Of a stretch of 64,000 nucleotides of DNA, positions 8,149-17,302 are shown one piece after another. The DNA lies in assembly GCF_036924535.1 (NCBI RefSeq), contig NZ_JAZHRT010000001.1, forward strand, positions 124,001-188,000, written 5' to 3'. The notes below the pieces were generated by a model that was not told the origin of the DNA, did no database searches, and was given only the letters and a program-made list of their open reading frames with translations. The DNA comes from Bradyrhizobium sp. AZCC 2262 (GTDB taxonomy: Bacteria; Pseudomonadota; Alphaproteobacteria; Rhizobiales; Xanthobacteraceae). The translations under genes were made by a program, and so were the position numbers. The first letter of the stretch is position 1. Every line of letters begins with the position of its first letter.

Positions 8149-8823
8149 TTACTTTCGGATCAGCGGGATCTGCAGGTTGGTGGGGCGGTTCTGTTCGGTA
8201 TCAAAGCCGCGGCCGTCGATATTGCGAGCGCCCCAGAACAGCAAATCCCCCCTGAGATAGACCAGGTCGTATTCCATGAAGTTCGTCCCTTCCTTCAGAC
8301 CAAAGGGAACGAAGCTCTTGCCGAAGATGCTCTGGGATGCGTTGACGGCCCATGGCGCGTACCCGGTCGTTGCAACCTTGTTGAGCACCTCGGCAAACCC
8401 TTGGGCGAGGGGAGTGACCTCGTAGCTCTCATCGGCGACGAAATCGACTTTCTGGGCGCCGGGAGCGATCGGATGCGAGCCCTGCCACAGCATGTGTCCG
8501 CCGATCTTGATGCGCGCGAGTGGCACGGCGCCATATGGATCGGCCGAGTTGATGATCTCGAGCTCGAACCGGTCGGACGGCAGGTATTTGAAAGTGCGCT
8601 TGAGGTAGAACGGCTTGAGCGAGCCGTCCGCGTTCTTGGCTGCGCTCGGCCGAACCTCCGGGGCAATGCTCTCCCAGTTGCCGAGCATCGCCTGCTTGAT
8701 TTTCGTGACGTCTGTTTCCATGGCGCCTGCCTTCGGTTGATTGCTGGGGGACTGCGCCGCGGCCACGTCGATTCCGGTCATCACCAGGAGGAACAACAGA
8801 GACGCTTTGGTGCCTATACGCAT
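8149..8823 (-). CDS. Uncharacterised exported protein
   Basis: A 224-residue protein with a clear signal peptide (MRIGTKASLLFLLVMTGIDV, then AAAQS). The mature part contains LGNWESIAPEVRPSAA, RTFKYLPSDRFELEII, PLARIKIGGHMLWQG and FMEYDLVYLRGDLLFWGARN, which reads as a beta-rich lipocalin-like barrel with APEVRP as a recurrent family motif. I recognise it only as a conserved hypothetical protein. The start is ATG 8823; upstream in-frame codons to 8925 are not protein-like. It is the first gene of the four-gene operon and is divergent from a LysR regulator. Confidence 0.78.
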   Translation of the reverse strand: MRIGTKASLLFLLVMTGIDVAAAQSPSNQPKAGAMETDVTKIKQAMLGNWESIAPEVRPSAAKNADGSLKPFYLKRTFKYLPSDRFELEIINSADPYGAVPLARIKIGGHMLWQGSHPIAPGAQKVDFVADESYEVTPLAQGFAEVLNKVATTGYAPWAVNASQSIFGKSFVPFGLKEGTNFMEYDLVYLRGDLLFWGARNIDGRGFDTEQNRPTNLQIPLIRK

Positions 8824-8885
8824 ACGCACGCTCCAGTAGGGGTCAACGGGTAACGAGCCGGGCGGACCGAGCCGCAAATTGCGTC

Positions 8886-8933
8886 CTGCCTGCCAGGCAG
8901 AGCCCGCTGGCAATGCTTTAAACACCGCTGGCA
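8886..8933. promoter_or_regulatory. Candidate LysR operator region in divergent promoter
   Basis: The region holds a perfect 15-bp inverted repeat (CTGCCTG-C-CAGGCAG, 8886-8900) and two direct copies of CCGCTGGCA (8904-8912 and 8925-8933) exactly 21 bp, or two helical turns, apart. It lies between the start codons of the exported protein (8823) and the LysR gene (8990), where a LysR-type regulator is expected to bind. Binding is inferred. Confidence 0.5.
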
Positions 8934-8989
8934 GGCCTGGAAAAGACTTTGTAAGCTGGCCCCATGCCTACGAGACATGGGAGATTGGA

Positions 8990-9880
8990 ATGGAGCTCCG
9001 GCATCTCCGCTACTTCATCGCTGTCGCCGATGCCGGCAGTCTGACCGTTGCCGCCGAGCAAAAGCTCCACACGTCCCAGCCGTCACTCAGCCGGCAAATC
9101 CGGGATCTCGAACAGGAGGTCGGCGTTCAGCTGATCCACCGCAGCGCTCACGGCGTTGAGCTGACGGCGGCCGGAAAGGCCTTTCTCGACCATGCTCGAA
9201 TGGCGCTGGTTCAGGCAGAAGCCGCCAAGGAAGCAGCGCTGCGCGCAGCCCAGCCGGCGAGGCCGACATTCGCGCTTGGCTTCATGTCGGGCGCCGAAAT
9301 CGGCTTGTTGCCCGAGGTAGACCGCGTCCTTCGCGACGAGTTTCCCGGCATCGAAATCCGCCTGTCGAGTGACTATTCTCCGGTGCTCGCCAAAGCCTTG
9401 ATGAGGCGCAAGCTTGATGCGGCCTTCATCCGGCCGGAAGAGCAGATGGGAGATTTGAGCTACAGGCGCGTTCGCACGGATCCGCTGGTTTTTGTTTTTC
9501 CGAGCGACCACCGGCTGGCTTCGCAAGCGGCCATCGCGCCGCAAGAGATCGCGAACGAAAACTTCTGTCTTCCGTCAAAGTCCGCCCCGGCGGTGCGCCG
9601 TGTCGTTCTGGAGTATTTCAACCGGGCCGGTATCGATCTCAAGCCGGAACACGAAGTGCACAATGTCGTTCATGCAATATCGATGATCACATCGACGCGC
9701 GCGGTCATGATGTTGCCGGCTTACACGAAGCGTTATCTGCCGGAATCGATAACTACTCGTCCGGTGCAGGGAGAAGTGCCCACGCTCGACCTGATGCTCG
9801 CCTACCATAAGGCGAACAAGTCGCCGATCCTGAAGTTGCTGCTTTCCAGAGTAGGCCAACTTGCTGGGACGCCGTCCTAG
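8990..9880 (+). CDS. LysR-family transcriptional regulator
   Basis: A 296-residue LTTR with the N-terminal winged HTH (MELRHLRYFIAVADAGSLTV, SQPSLSRQIRDLEQEVGVQL) and a two-lobed effector domain (FALGFMSGAEIGLLPEV, DAAFIRPEE, LVFVFPSDHRLA). The start ATG 8990 gives the canonical N-terminus; the frame is open further upstream without homology. It is divergent from the operon 8823-5851, which it probably controls. Its last 4 bp overlap the convergent LysR gene at 9877. Confidence 0.93.
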   Translation: MELRHLRYFIAVADAGSLTVAAEQKLHTSQPSLSRQIRDLEQEVGVQLIHRSAHGVELTAAGKAFLDHARMALVQAEAAKEAALRAAQPARPTFALGFMSGAEIGLLPEVDRVLRDEFPGIEIRLSSDYSPVLAKALMRRKLDAAFIRPEEQMGDLSYRRVRTDPLVFVFPSDHRLASQAAIAPQEIANENFCLPSKSAPAVRRVVLEYFNRAGIDLKPEHEVHNVVHAISMITSTRAVMMLPAYTKRYLPESITTRPVQGEVPTLDLMLAYHKANKSPILKLLLSRVGQLAGTPS

Positions 9881-10755
9881 GTACGACGGACCTCCTCAAC
9901 CAGCCAGTCCCGGAAAGCCACCAGGGCCGGGTTGGACTCCGAAGCGATCGGGTAAACCGCATAGTGGCAGTAAGCGACGCGCAAGCTGTGTTCGGACAGG
10001 CGAACCAGCTTTCCCGCCAGAATGTCCGATTGTGCGACCGACAGGCGCCCGAGCGCAATTCCCTGTCCCATGACGGCTGCCTCCATCAGCGCGTTGGTAT
10101 CGGTAAAAGAGGTGCCTGCGATATCGCGATCGAGCTTGACGCCGACAGACTTGAACCAGGCGTGCCACGACAGGTTGCGGTCGATCAGCAGCGGCTGTGC
10201 CAGCATCGCGGCGGGATCCTTTGGCAGGCGGCCGCCGTTGAGGCTGGGGCTGCATACCGGAAAAAACTCTTCATCGAGAAGCTTGATGGCCCGCAGCCCT
10301 TTCCAGTCGCCCGTCCCGAACCGTATCGCAATGTCGACGCCATCAGATTTGAAATTGGCCAGCGCCTGTCCGGTCTTGATGTGCAGGTTGATGTGCGGAA
10401 ATCGGGCCGTGAATCGGGACAGCCGCGGCACCAGCCAGCGCGCCGCCATGACCGGCAGCAGGCTGACGGTGATTTCGGCATTCTTCCGGCGCGTCTGAAT
10501 GCCTGATAGTGCCGCATTCATTTCCGAAAACGCGCTTTTGACACCTGCCTGCAGCCTGACGCCGCTTGCAGTCGGCACCATCCGGTTGCCCTGCCGCTCG
10601 AACAGCGTGAGGCCAAGCTGTTCCTCCAGCTGCCTGATGCGCTGGCTGACGGCGCTGTGCGTCACGTGCAATTCACGCGCCGCCTCGGAGTAGCTGCCGT
10701 GGCGGCAGGCCACCTCGAATACCCGCAAGGTCTCCAGTGGGGGCAGGGGTGCCAT
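9877..10755 (-). CDS. LysR-family transcriptional regulator, GcvA-like
   Basis: A 292-residue LTTR of the GcvA/AmpR subgroup: LPPLETLRVFEVACRHGSYS, VTHSAVSQRIRQLEEQLG, LFERQGNRMVPT, then the effector domain with ITVSLLPVMAARWLVPRLSR and VDIAIRFGTGDW. The start is ATG 10755 (MAPLPPLE); the longer frame begins at a TTG twelve codons earlier. It is divergent from a MATE exporter 102 bp away, its likely target. Confidence 0.92.
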   Translation of the reverse strand: MAPLPPLETLRVFEVACRHGSYSEAARELHVTHSAVSQRIRQLEEQLGLTLFERQGNRMVPTASGVRLQAGVKSAFSEMNAALSGIQTRRKNAEITVSLLPVMAARWLVPRLSRFTARFPHINLHIKTGQALANFKSDGVDIAIRFGTGDWKGLRAIKLLDEEFFPVCSPSLNGGRLPKDPAAMLAQPLLIDRNLSWHAWFKSVGVKLDRDIAGTSFTDTNALMEAAVMGQGIALGRLSVAQSDILAGKLVRLSEHSLRVAYCHYAVYPIASESNPALVAFRDWLVEEVRRT

Positions 10756-10857
10756 GGCTCGATTGTAAGGAGCGCTAACAACCCCTGTCAAATCTTATCG
10801 TTCGATGCTCCGCGTTGCCGGGAGTAAGTGAATAGGCTCCGAGATGGAGCACCGATC

Positions 10858-12285
10858 ATGCAAGCCTCCTGCGTATTGTCACCTCACGCGCGCAAGCCTT
10901 CGCTGCCTAAAGCATGCAGCAAAGCCCGCGCCCGCCCCACAGAAGTCGACGCCCGCACCCACATGCTGCTGACAAGGCCGATCGCGCCCACCATCCTGCG
11001 TCTTGCCATACCCAACGCCACCGTGATGATCGTCCAGATCCTGATCGGATTGCTTGAGGTCTATTTCGTATCCCGCGCGGGCGTCGATGCGCTGGCCGGC
11101 GTCGCGCCGGTCTTTCCGCTGGTCTCGCTGGTCGTTGCCGTCGCGCAGGGCGCGCTCGGCGGCGGCATCGTCACGACCGTCGCACGCGCCCTTGGGACCG
11201 GACGGACCGGCGAGGCAAGCGAATACGCGTGGTACGCTGTGTTGCTCGGCATTCCGCTAGGTCTTGCGACCACAGCCCTCATGGCTGCGCTCGGTCCCAC
11301 GCTTTACAGTCATATGGGCATCTCCGGAAATGCACTGGAGATCGCCGTTTCCTACTCATTCACGATTTTTGCGGGCGCTGTGCTGATCTGGTTGTTCAAC
11401 CTGCTGATGGCGGTGGTTCGGGGCACCGGCAATCTGCAGGTTCCGGTGATCGTGGTTTGTGGCGGCGCCTTGATCCTGGTCCCGCTTTCGCCGGTACTCA
11501 TCTTTGGCGCCCTTGGCTTTGAAGGTCTCGGCCCTTCGGGCGGCGCCGTCGCGATGCTCGTGTATTACGGGTTGGGAACGCTGGCCTACGCAGCCTATCT
11601 GTGGGGCCGGTTTGGCGTCCTCAAGCCGTCATTTGGTCTGCCAAGGCTTTCGTTGGTGCAGGCGCTCGCCGTTCTCCGTGTCGGAGGAATGTCGGCCGTC
11701 GTTTCGGCCACCACCAATCTGACGCTCGCGATCGTGACGGCCTATGTGGCGCTGGGCGGCGTGGAAGCCTTGGCTGGCTATGGTGCAGCCTCCCGGCTTG
11801 AGTTTCTCCTCGTGCCGCTGGCCTACGGCATCGGCGGTCCGGTCGGAATCGTGATAAGCGCGAACCTCGGCGCCGGTCAGACAGAACGCGCCGTTAGAGC
11901 GTCCTGGATCGGTGTGCTGATGGCCGGCGCTATGACCGAATTGATCGGACTGACCGCTGCCGCCTTTCCGCAAGCATGGATCGGGATATTCAGCCAGGAT
12001 CCGTCCGTGCTGCAAGTCGGCGCCGAATATCTGCACCGCGTTGGACCGTTCTTTGGATTCTTCGGGATCGGCTATGCGCTTTACTGCGTCGGACAGGCGA
12101 CCAGACGAATGGAAGCCTCGGTCTTCGCCGCTCTGTTCAGGGCAGCGATCGCGGTGCTCGGAGGTCTGGTGGTGGTCTGGTTGAAGGCCGACGTCGCATG
12201 GAATTTCATCGCCGTAGCGTTGGGAATGATCGCCTTCGGCCTGTTCGCATTGCCACCTCTGATCAGCCGCTCCGGCTATGAATAG
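10858..12285 (+). CDS. MATE-family multidrug efflux transporter
   Basis: The 475-residue inner-membrane antiporter exports drugs or metabolites in exchange for sodium ions or protons. About twelve hydrophobic segments in two pseudo-symmetric halves can be seen, beginning with PTILRLAIPNATVMIVQI and VYFVSRAGVDALAGV, the latter corresponding to the conserved first MATE helix pair. The N-terminal 45 residues before LLTRPIAPTI are polar and somewhat longer than usual. I chose ATG 10858, which has GGAG nine bases upstream; a GTG at 10828 is also possible. The divergent LysR gene probably regulates it. Confidence 0.9.
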   Translation: MQASCVLSPHARKPSLPKACSKARARPTEVDARTHMLLTRPIAPTILRLAIPNATVMIVQILIGLLEVYFVSRAGVDALAGVAPVFPLVSLVVAVAQGALGGGIVTTVARALGTGRTGEASEYAWYAVLLGIPLGLATTALMAALGPTLYSHMGISGNALEIAVSYSFTIFAGAVLIWLFNLLMAVVRGTGNLQVPVIVVCGGALILVPLSPVLIFGALGFEGLGPSGGAVAMLVYYGLGTLAYAAYLWGRFGVLKPSFGLPRLSLVQALAVLRVGGMSAVVSATTNLTLAIVTAYVALGGVEALAGYGAASRLEFLLVPLAYGIGGPVGIVISANLGAGQTERAVRASWIGVLMAGAMTELIGLTAAAFPQAWIGIFSQDPSVLQVGAEYLHRVGPFFGFFGIGYALYCVGQATRRMEASVFAALFRAAIAVLGGLVVVWLKADVAWNFIAVALGMIAFGLFALPPLISRSGYE

Positions 12286-12603
12286 CGTTCGCCGTGGCGG
12301 TTGTCCGCGGCTTCCCAGCGCGCAGGCTTTTTGGTTTTTTCCGGCAGTTTACCGCTGCCTCTGCGGACAGGATTGCATTGGCATAGATCATGAAGATCGA
12401 AGGCCGTTGCTCGATGATGTCTGCCGGCCGCTCCTGCCTATCCTTTCAATGGCTGGCGTAAAGGCTGCATCCGATGTGCGGACATAGCCGCGCAAGGTGC
12501 GCGGCTTCCGCGCATGATCGTGCGAGGGCTCAGTTCTCGGAATGTTTGATTTGGAATAATTGGGAGCTGCCGCCGAAGCGATTCTTCAGCGCTCGCGTTC
12601 TCT
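12286..12603. other. Intergenic, no gene seen
   Basis: This is a 318-bp convergent gap between the MATE gene and the HlyD gene. Short open frames here lack a ribosome site and protein-like composition. A GC-rich imperfect hairpin followed by CTTTTTGGTTTTTT near 12300-12342 could terminate MATE transcription. Confidence 0.5.
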
Positions 12604-13575
12604 CTAGTTCTCGATCCAAACAGTCATGCCCGGCTCAAGGCTTCCCGGCTCTCCCTCCGGATCGAGGCGCAAGCGCAGCGTGTTGCGGTCATGATCGCCA
12701 ATTACCCGCTCAGCTTGCCAGGTGGCGAACGTTCCGAGCGGCCGCAGTTCGGTGATGGCGGCTTTGATCGCGCCGGCGGCACCGTGACGCATCACGTTCG
12801 CCGTCTCTCCCAGCGAGAGACGGCTGAGATGATCTTCGCGCACATTGAACGAGAGCCATTGCCTGCCCGCCGCCTCGACCATCAGGATCGGTTGGCCGGC
12901 GCGAACATTCTCGCCGACCTCTGCGGCGATCACGGTGACGACACCGTCGGCCGGGGCCCGCAAGACCATCTTGTCAAGACGGCGCTCGAGCACAGTGACC
13001 GCGGCGGCCGAGGCCTGCACCTGCGCGTCGGCGACCGCGCGCTCTTCCCGGGTCGGGCCTGCCACTGCCGCGTCGTAATTCGCCTGGGCCTCCGCGACGT
13101 CGGCACGTGCGCTGGCAGCGTCGTTCTCGGCCTGGTCAAGCGACTGTTGGGACTCGAAGCTCTGACGTGCCAGTGTGCTGGTCCGTGTGAGCTGGGCCTG
13201 GACGTAGTCAAGCCGGGCGCTCGCCTTGGCGATTGCAGCTTTCAGAGAATCGACCTGTTCGCGACGGACGCCGGCATAGACGTTGTTGCGGTTCGCGGTT
13301 GCCGAGGCGAGGGCGGCGCGCGCCTGATCTGCCTGTGCCGTCAACTCGATCGCGGAGAGCCGCGCCAGGATATCGCCCGCGTGGACGAGCGCGCCTTTTC
13401 CGACGGCAATCGACATGAGTTGGCCGTTCACCTCCGGCTCCACCCTGACTTCGGTCGCCCGCACGACGCCAACGATGGTGGCCGCCGATCCGGAACGACG
13501 CTCGTGGTAAATCAGAACGCCCGCGACGAGCACGAGCGCGATCGCAACGATGGCGGCGCGGCTAGCTTTGCGCAT
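12604..13575 (-). CDS. HlyD-family periplasmic adaptor (membrane fusion protein)
   Basis: A 323-residue membrane fusion protein with one N-terminal membrane helix (RAAIVAIALVLVAGVLIY), a biotinyl/lipoyl-like half (VRVEPEVNGQLMSIAVGKG and later LRAPADGVVTVIAAEVGENV), a long alanine-rich coiled-coil hairpin (about residues 90-195) and a beta-barrel. It would bridge the inner-membrane permease to an outer-membrane channel. The start is ATG 13575, with GAGAGGAA upstream, and it overlaps the 3' end of the permease gene by 14 bp, so the two are translationally linked. It is the last gene of the three-gene efflux operon. Confidence 0.9.
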   Translation of the reverse strand: MRKASRAAIVAIALVLVAGVLIYHERRSGSAATIVGVVRATEVRVEPEVNGQLMSIAVGKGALVHAGDILARLSAIELTAQADQARAALASATANRNNVYAGVRREQVDSLKAAIAKASARLDYVQAQLTRTSTLARQSFESQQSLDQAENDAASARADVAEAQANYDAAVAGPTREERAVADAQVQASAAAVTVLERRLDKMVLRAPADGVVTVIAAEVGENVRAGQPILMVEAAGRQWLSFNVREDHLSRLSLGETANVMRHGAAGAIKAAITELRPLGTFATWQAERVIGDHDRNTLRLRLDPEGEPGSLEPGMTVWIEN

Positions 13576-15892
13576 GTTGCGTTCCTCTCTTGACAGCAAG
13601 TGCAGAGATCACTGCGAGCGCGAAATAGCCCAGCGCCAGACACCACAGCCAGAGCCAGTCATGCCCGACCTCCAGGAGGCTGGCACCGAGCTGGTTGACG
13701 CGCACAAGGCCGTCAATCGCGGAATCGGCGGGGAACATCCGGCCCAACGCAAGGGCCGCGTCGGGGATCGCCTCGCGCGGCCATGCGAAGCCGGCGGTAA
13801 AGAACTGGGGCAGGCTGGTGGCAAGCAGGAGCAGCGTCGCGTTTTCGGGCCGCGTGAACCAAGCCCCGATGGCTTGTCCCATAAAACTCGTCGCCAGCAA
13901 GAAGACGGTCGCGAGTGCGAAGATTTGTGGAAGCTGCCCGAGCGTCGAAAAGCCGTAGATCCGGGGCAGCACGATGAGATAAAGCGCGAGTGCTGGAAGG
14001 TAGATGGTCAGATGGGCGACGCCGCGGCCGAGCACGCCGGCAAACGCTCCGCCGGCGCCTGCCAGCGCGCCGCCGGTCAGCATCGCCGCCCCGATCAGGA
14101 GTGTTTGCTGCAGGATCAGCACAAATGCCGCCGGAACGACGTAGCTCGCATAGCCGCCCACCGGGTTGAAGATCGGTTGCAGCAGAACGTCGGCCGGGCT
14201 CTGGCTCGCCAATTTTGCCTTGACGAGGCTGCCGTCCGAGCGCGCGCCCCGCGAAACGAGCTCGGACGTCAATGCTCCCACCGCCGTAGCGACTCCGCTT
14301 GCGCTCGACCTGAATATGAAAAGGTAGGTGGCATCCGCGTAGACGGGGATGTGAGCGGTGACGCCCTTGAGCACGTCGCGTTCGGTGCCTGGCGGGATTT
14401 CGACAGCGGCAAAAGCCTTGCCACGATCGATGGCGGCGTGCGCTTCGGCAAGTGTGCGGGCGCGAACCGCAACGCTCAATGCGCCACTCGCATCCAGCGT
14501 CTCGACGATCCGGCGGCTGAGATCGCTGAGATCATTGTCGACAACCGCGATAGGAAGCTTGCGCAGGATCTGGTTGAGATAGGGTTGCGGATAATAGATA
14601 CCGTAAACCAGGGGAGCCAGGAACAGCACGCTGAAGGCGCTCCGGGTTCCGAGCACGCGTCGCCACTCCGCCGTGAAAGCGCCACCGATGCCCCGCGATG
14701 TGGGGTTGATCTCGGGTTGCTCCGCAGTTCGCGCCGCCTCAAACCACCCCTTGCGCTGGAGGCTCGCCATGCGCAGCAAGGCAAGGCCGGCAAAGAGCAG
14801 TGCCAGGCCGGCGAGCGCTGCGAAGGGAACGGCGGATTCCGAGACCGGCAATCCGCGCGCGGCTTGTCCCAGCAAGACGGACATGTACCAGCGCAGCGGC
14901 AGGATCGTGCTCCAGACTTGCGCAAAGGTGTTCATGCCGATGGTCGGAAAGCCGACGCCGGCGTAGCCGAATGCCGGAGAGGCAAATAGGCCCGCAAGTC
15001 CGAGCCCCGTCGCCAAATCGCCGGCCAGGAGTTGCAGCAAGGCGCCCACCGCCAAATAGGCAATGATCAGGAGCGATCCGGCGGCGATCATCAACAGCAG
15101 GTCTCCCCTAAAGGGGATTTGCAGCACGCCCTCCAGGAACAGCGGCTCCACCAGCATGATCAGGAGGAAGATGCAGAACAGCGGCGCGAGCTTGCCGGCC
15201 AACGCGACAATCGGATCGCCACCGGCGCTTTCGAGCCAGGCCCGCGCATCGCGGCGGCGGAATTCGGAGCCGACAGAATAACCGGCGGCAAGGGTGATCA
15301 CCACATGGATGATCGTCGGCAGCAGTGCCCGTAGCAGGAACTGCGCATAGTTCTTTTGCGGGTTGACGAGAGCGATGGTCTCTGCCTTCAGCGTTCCCAA
15401 GGACGCCGGCGCAGGCGCGGCGCGTGTGGCGGGTGCGGCCACGGCCGCCGCAGCGGAAAGCGAATCGCTCAGGCCCGAGGACGCAATGCCGGCCGCCGTC
15501 AGGAATTGCTGATTATAGAACCCGACGACCTGCGGGCGGCGTTCGGCCTTCAAGTCGCGCTCGAAATCCGGCGGGATATGGATTGCCGAGATCGCCTTGC
15601 CCGACCGTATGTCCTGCACGGCCGTCGACAGCGTACCGGAGCGGTCGACGATCTTCAGGCTCGGTGAGGCGGCGACGTACTCCACCAGGGCACGCGAAGC
15701 GTCAGACTTGTCCTCGTCGACGACCGTCACGCCGAGCCCCCGTATGACCGGATGGCTGAAGACGGTCGTGAGAACCACGAACGCAAACAGCGGCACGCCG
15801 AAGATCAAGAGCAGCGCCACGCGGTCATGAAACAGCCATCGGCATTCGCGTTGGGCGACCCGCCAAAATCCGGGTTTTGACACCGGCCTCAT
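13562..15892 (-). CDS. Fused double ABC-2-type membrane permease
   Basis: The 776-residue protein is made of two homologous ABC2_membrane_3 (YhhJ/YhgE-like) halves, about 1-380 and 395-776. Each has one N-terminal membrane helix, a large periplasmic domain and five further helices. Internal homology is visible: VTVVDEDKSDASRALVEYVA in half one against IAVVDNDLSDLSRRIVETLD in half two, and AISAIHIPPDFERDLKA against AFAAVEIPPGTERDVLKG. Members export drugs or envelope components together with an ATPase. No nucleotide-binding gene lies next to it. Its ATG overlaps the stop of the upstream HlyD gene by 4 bp (ATGA). Confidence 0.88.
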   Translation of the reverse strand: MRPVSKPGFWRVAQRECRWLFHDRVALLLIFGVPLFAFVVLTTVFSHPVIRGLGVTVVDEDKSDASRALVEYVAASPSLKIVDRSGTLSTAVQDIRSGKAISAIHIPPDFERDLKAERRPQVVGFYNQQFLTAAGIASSGLSDSLSAAAAVAAPATRAAPAPASLGTLKAETIALVNPQKNYAQFLLRALLPTIIHVVITLAAGYSVGSEFRRRDARAWLESAGGDPIVALAGKLAPLFCIFLLIMLVEPLFLEGVLQIPFRGDLLLMIAAGSLLIIAYLAVGALLQLLAGDLATGLGLAGLFASPAFGYAGVGFPTIGMNTFAQVWSTILPLRWYMSVLLGQAARGLPVSESAVPFAALAGLALLFAGLALLRMASLQRKGWFEAARTAEQPEINPTSRGIGGAFTAEWRRVLGTRSAFSVLFLAPLVYGIYYPQPYLNQILRKLPIAVVDNDLSDLSRRIVETLDASGALSVAVRARTLAEAHAAIDRGKAFAAVEIPPGTERDVLKGVTAHIPVYADATYLFIFRSSASGVATAVGALTSELVSRGARSDGSLVKAKLASQSPADVLLQPIFNPVGGYASYVVPAAFVLILQQTLLIGAAMLTGGALAGAGGAFAGVLGRGVAHLTIYLPALALYLIVLPRIYGFSTLGQLPQIFALATVFLLATSFMGQAIGAWFTRPENATLLLLATSLPQFFTAGFAWPREAIPDAALALGRMFPADSAIDGLVRVNQLGASLLEVGHDWLWLWCLALGYFALAVISALAVKRGTQHAQS

Positions 15893-16950
15893 TGACGAGA
15901 CCGCCAGTCAAGGTACGCGCTCATTCCCGGTCGCAGCTCCGGCACCGGCTGGACCGGGTAGGCGCGGATCGAAAACGTCCGCAAATCGAAATCGCCGGTG
16001 GCGCGCGTAGCCCGCCAGCTCGCATATTCGCCCTTGGTTGCAACAAGCTTGACCTCGACCGTGACGCGGCGGTCGGCGAGAGCCGGAATATGGACGTCGA
16101 ATCGATCGCCGACCTTCAATCCCTTGACGAGATCCTCGCGAAGATCGAAATGAATCCAGACGTCGGCCAGATCGATCAAGGTCACGAGCGGTACGCCCGG
16201 CGATACATATTCGCCCGGCTCGACGTTGCGCTGATAGACCTGTGAGGCTATGGGAGCATAGACTTGGAGTTGATCGATGATCGATTGAACGCTCTGGATA
16301 TCCGCATTGGCTTTTTCGACGTTGGTCCTGGCAATCGTCCGCTCTTCTTTTGTGTAGCCGTTGACGGCCTGGTCGTAGGCCGATTTTGCCTGGTCGACCG
16401 CGCGTTCGCTTTCATGCAGCGCATCGGTCACTTGATCGAGACGGGCTTGCGGTGCGTTGCCTTGCTCAGTCAATGTATGAGTACGATCAAAGGTTTTCTG
16501 CGCCAGCATCAGCGCTGCCTGTGCGCGCTCCAGCTCCGCCTTCCGCGCGGCGAGGACTTCCGCCCGCGTTCCGACCAGCACGTTGGCGAGCTGGGCCTCG
16601 GCCACAGCCATCGCCGCCTTCACTTGCTCGTATTTGGCCAGCGTTTCGGGATTATCGATCCGTACGAGCACCGCCCCCGCGGCAACGTTCTGGCCGCGGT
16701 TGACGGGGATTTCCTTGACCCGTCCGTCGACGCGCGCGGCTATGTCGAGCCGCGTTGCATCGGCCTCACCCTGTACCAGCAGCGGTACCGGCCGCAACAG
16801 GTAGAAGACGGATAACGCCACGACAACAGCTGCAACGGTACCGACGATAATGGAGGGGACGCGCGTCGCCGCGCGGGTGCTTTTGTCCTGTCCGTCATGC
16901 GGCGCGTCGGGCGTAATTTGAACGTCCTCGCCAGAGGTCGACGTGTCCAT
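15889..16950 (-). CDS. HlyD-family periplasmic adaptor (EmrA-like)
   Basis: A membrane fusion protein of 353 residues from ATG 16950, where GGAG lies six bases upstream; ATGs at 16971 and 17007 would lengthen it to 372. It has a cytoplasmic N-terminus, one helix (SIIVGTVAAVVVALSVFYLL), lipoyl-like halves (DIAARVDGRVKEIPVNRGQN and VYAPIASQVYQRNVEPGEYV), a coiled-coil hairpin (about 115-215) and a C-terminal barrel (DVWIHFDLREDLVKGL). It is the first gene of the operon and differs clearly in sequence from the second adaptor at 12604, so the two may form a heteromeric adaptor or serve different halves of the permease. Confidence 0.9.
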   Translation of the reverse strand: MDTSTSGEDVQITPDAPHDGQDKSTRAATRVPSIIVGTVAAVVVALSVFYLLRPVPLLVQGEADATRLDIAARVDGRVKEIPVNRGQNVAAGAVLVRIDNPETLAKYEQVKAAMAVAEAQLANVLVGTRAEVLAARKAELERAQAALMLAQKTFDRTHTLTEQGNAPQARLDQVTDALHESERAVDQAKSAYDQAVNGYTKEERTIARTNVEKANADIQSVQSIIDQLQVYAPIASQVYQRNVEPGEYVSPGVPLVTLIDLADVWIHFDLREDLVKGLKVGDRFDVHIPALADRRVTVEVKLVATKGEYASWRATRATGDFDLRTFSIRAYPVQPVPELRPGMSAYLDWRSRQ

Positions 16951-17302
16951 GCCTGTCTCCACTTGGTTCATGACCGTCTTGGTCGTCAGGCCTCGCCGGA
17001 CTTCCATGCACCGTGTCTGATCTGGCGGCGCCGCGACTTAGCCAGCGCGTGCATTTCGTCGCTTGTTCGGACGCGCTCTGATTTGCATGTTCGTGCGGCT
17101 CAGTCTTAGTCCACAGCCAAAATATCTTTCGCGCATGATATGCGCAAGTGCGCAGCAGAGGCGAGCAGCGCAGTGCGACAGCAAAGAAGCAGCACAACCA
17201 TTCCAGCTATGATCGTCTCATTCAATATCGCGGCGAGTATTCGCGGCACTGTCCCGGTCAAGCGCTGACCAATTTCGCGTCAGACCGCCGTACGGGTGTC
17301 AC
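16951..17302. promoter_or_regulatory. Divergent intergenic region with 15-bp inverted repeat
   Basis: No gene is seen between the efflux operon and the catabolic operon. A perfect inverted repeat GCGCAT-GAT-ATGCGC lies at 17131-17145, followed by TGCGCAAGTGCGCA-like sequence, and could be the operator of an efflux repressor. The regulator itself is not in the neighbourhood. Confidence 0.4.

Noticed and set aside
12278..12487. 69-codon frame after the MATE gene
   Set aside because: No ribosome site, no protein-like pattern, and it begins inside the MATE 3' end.
13550..14989. 479-codon open frame on the plus strand
   Set aside because: It lies opposite the ABC-2 permease and has no recognisable domain or ribosome site.
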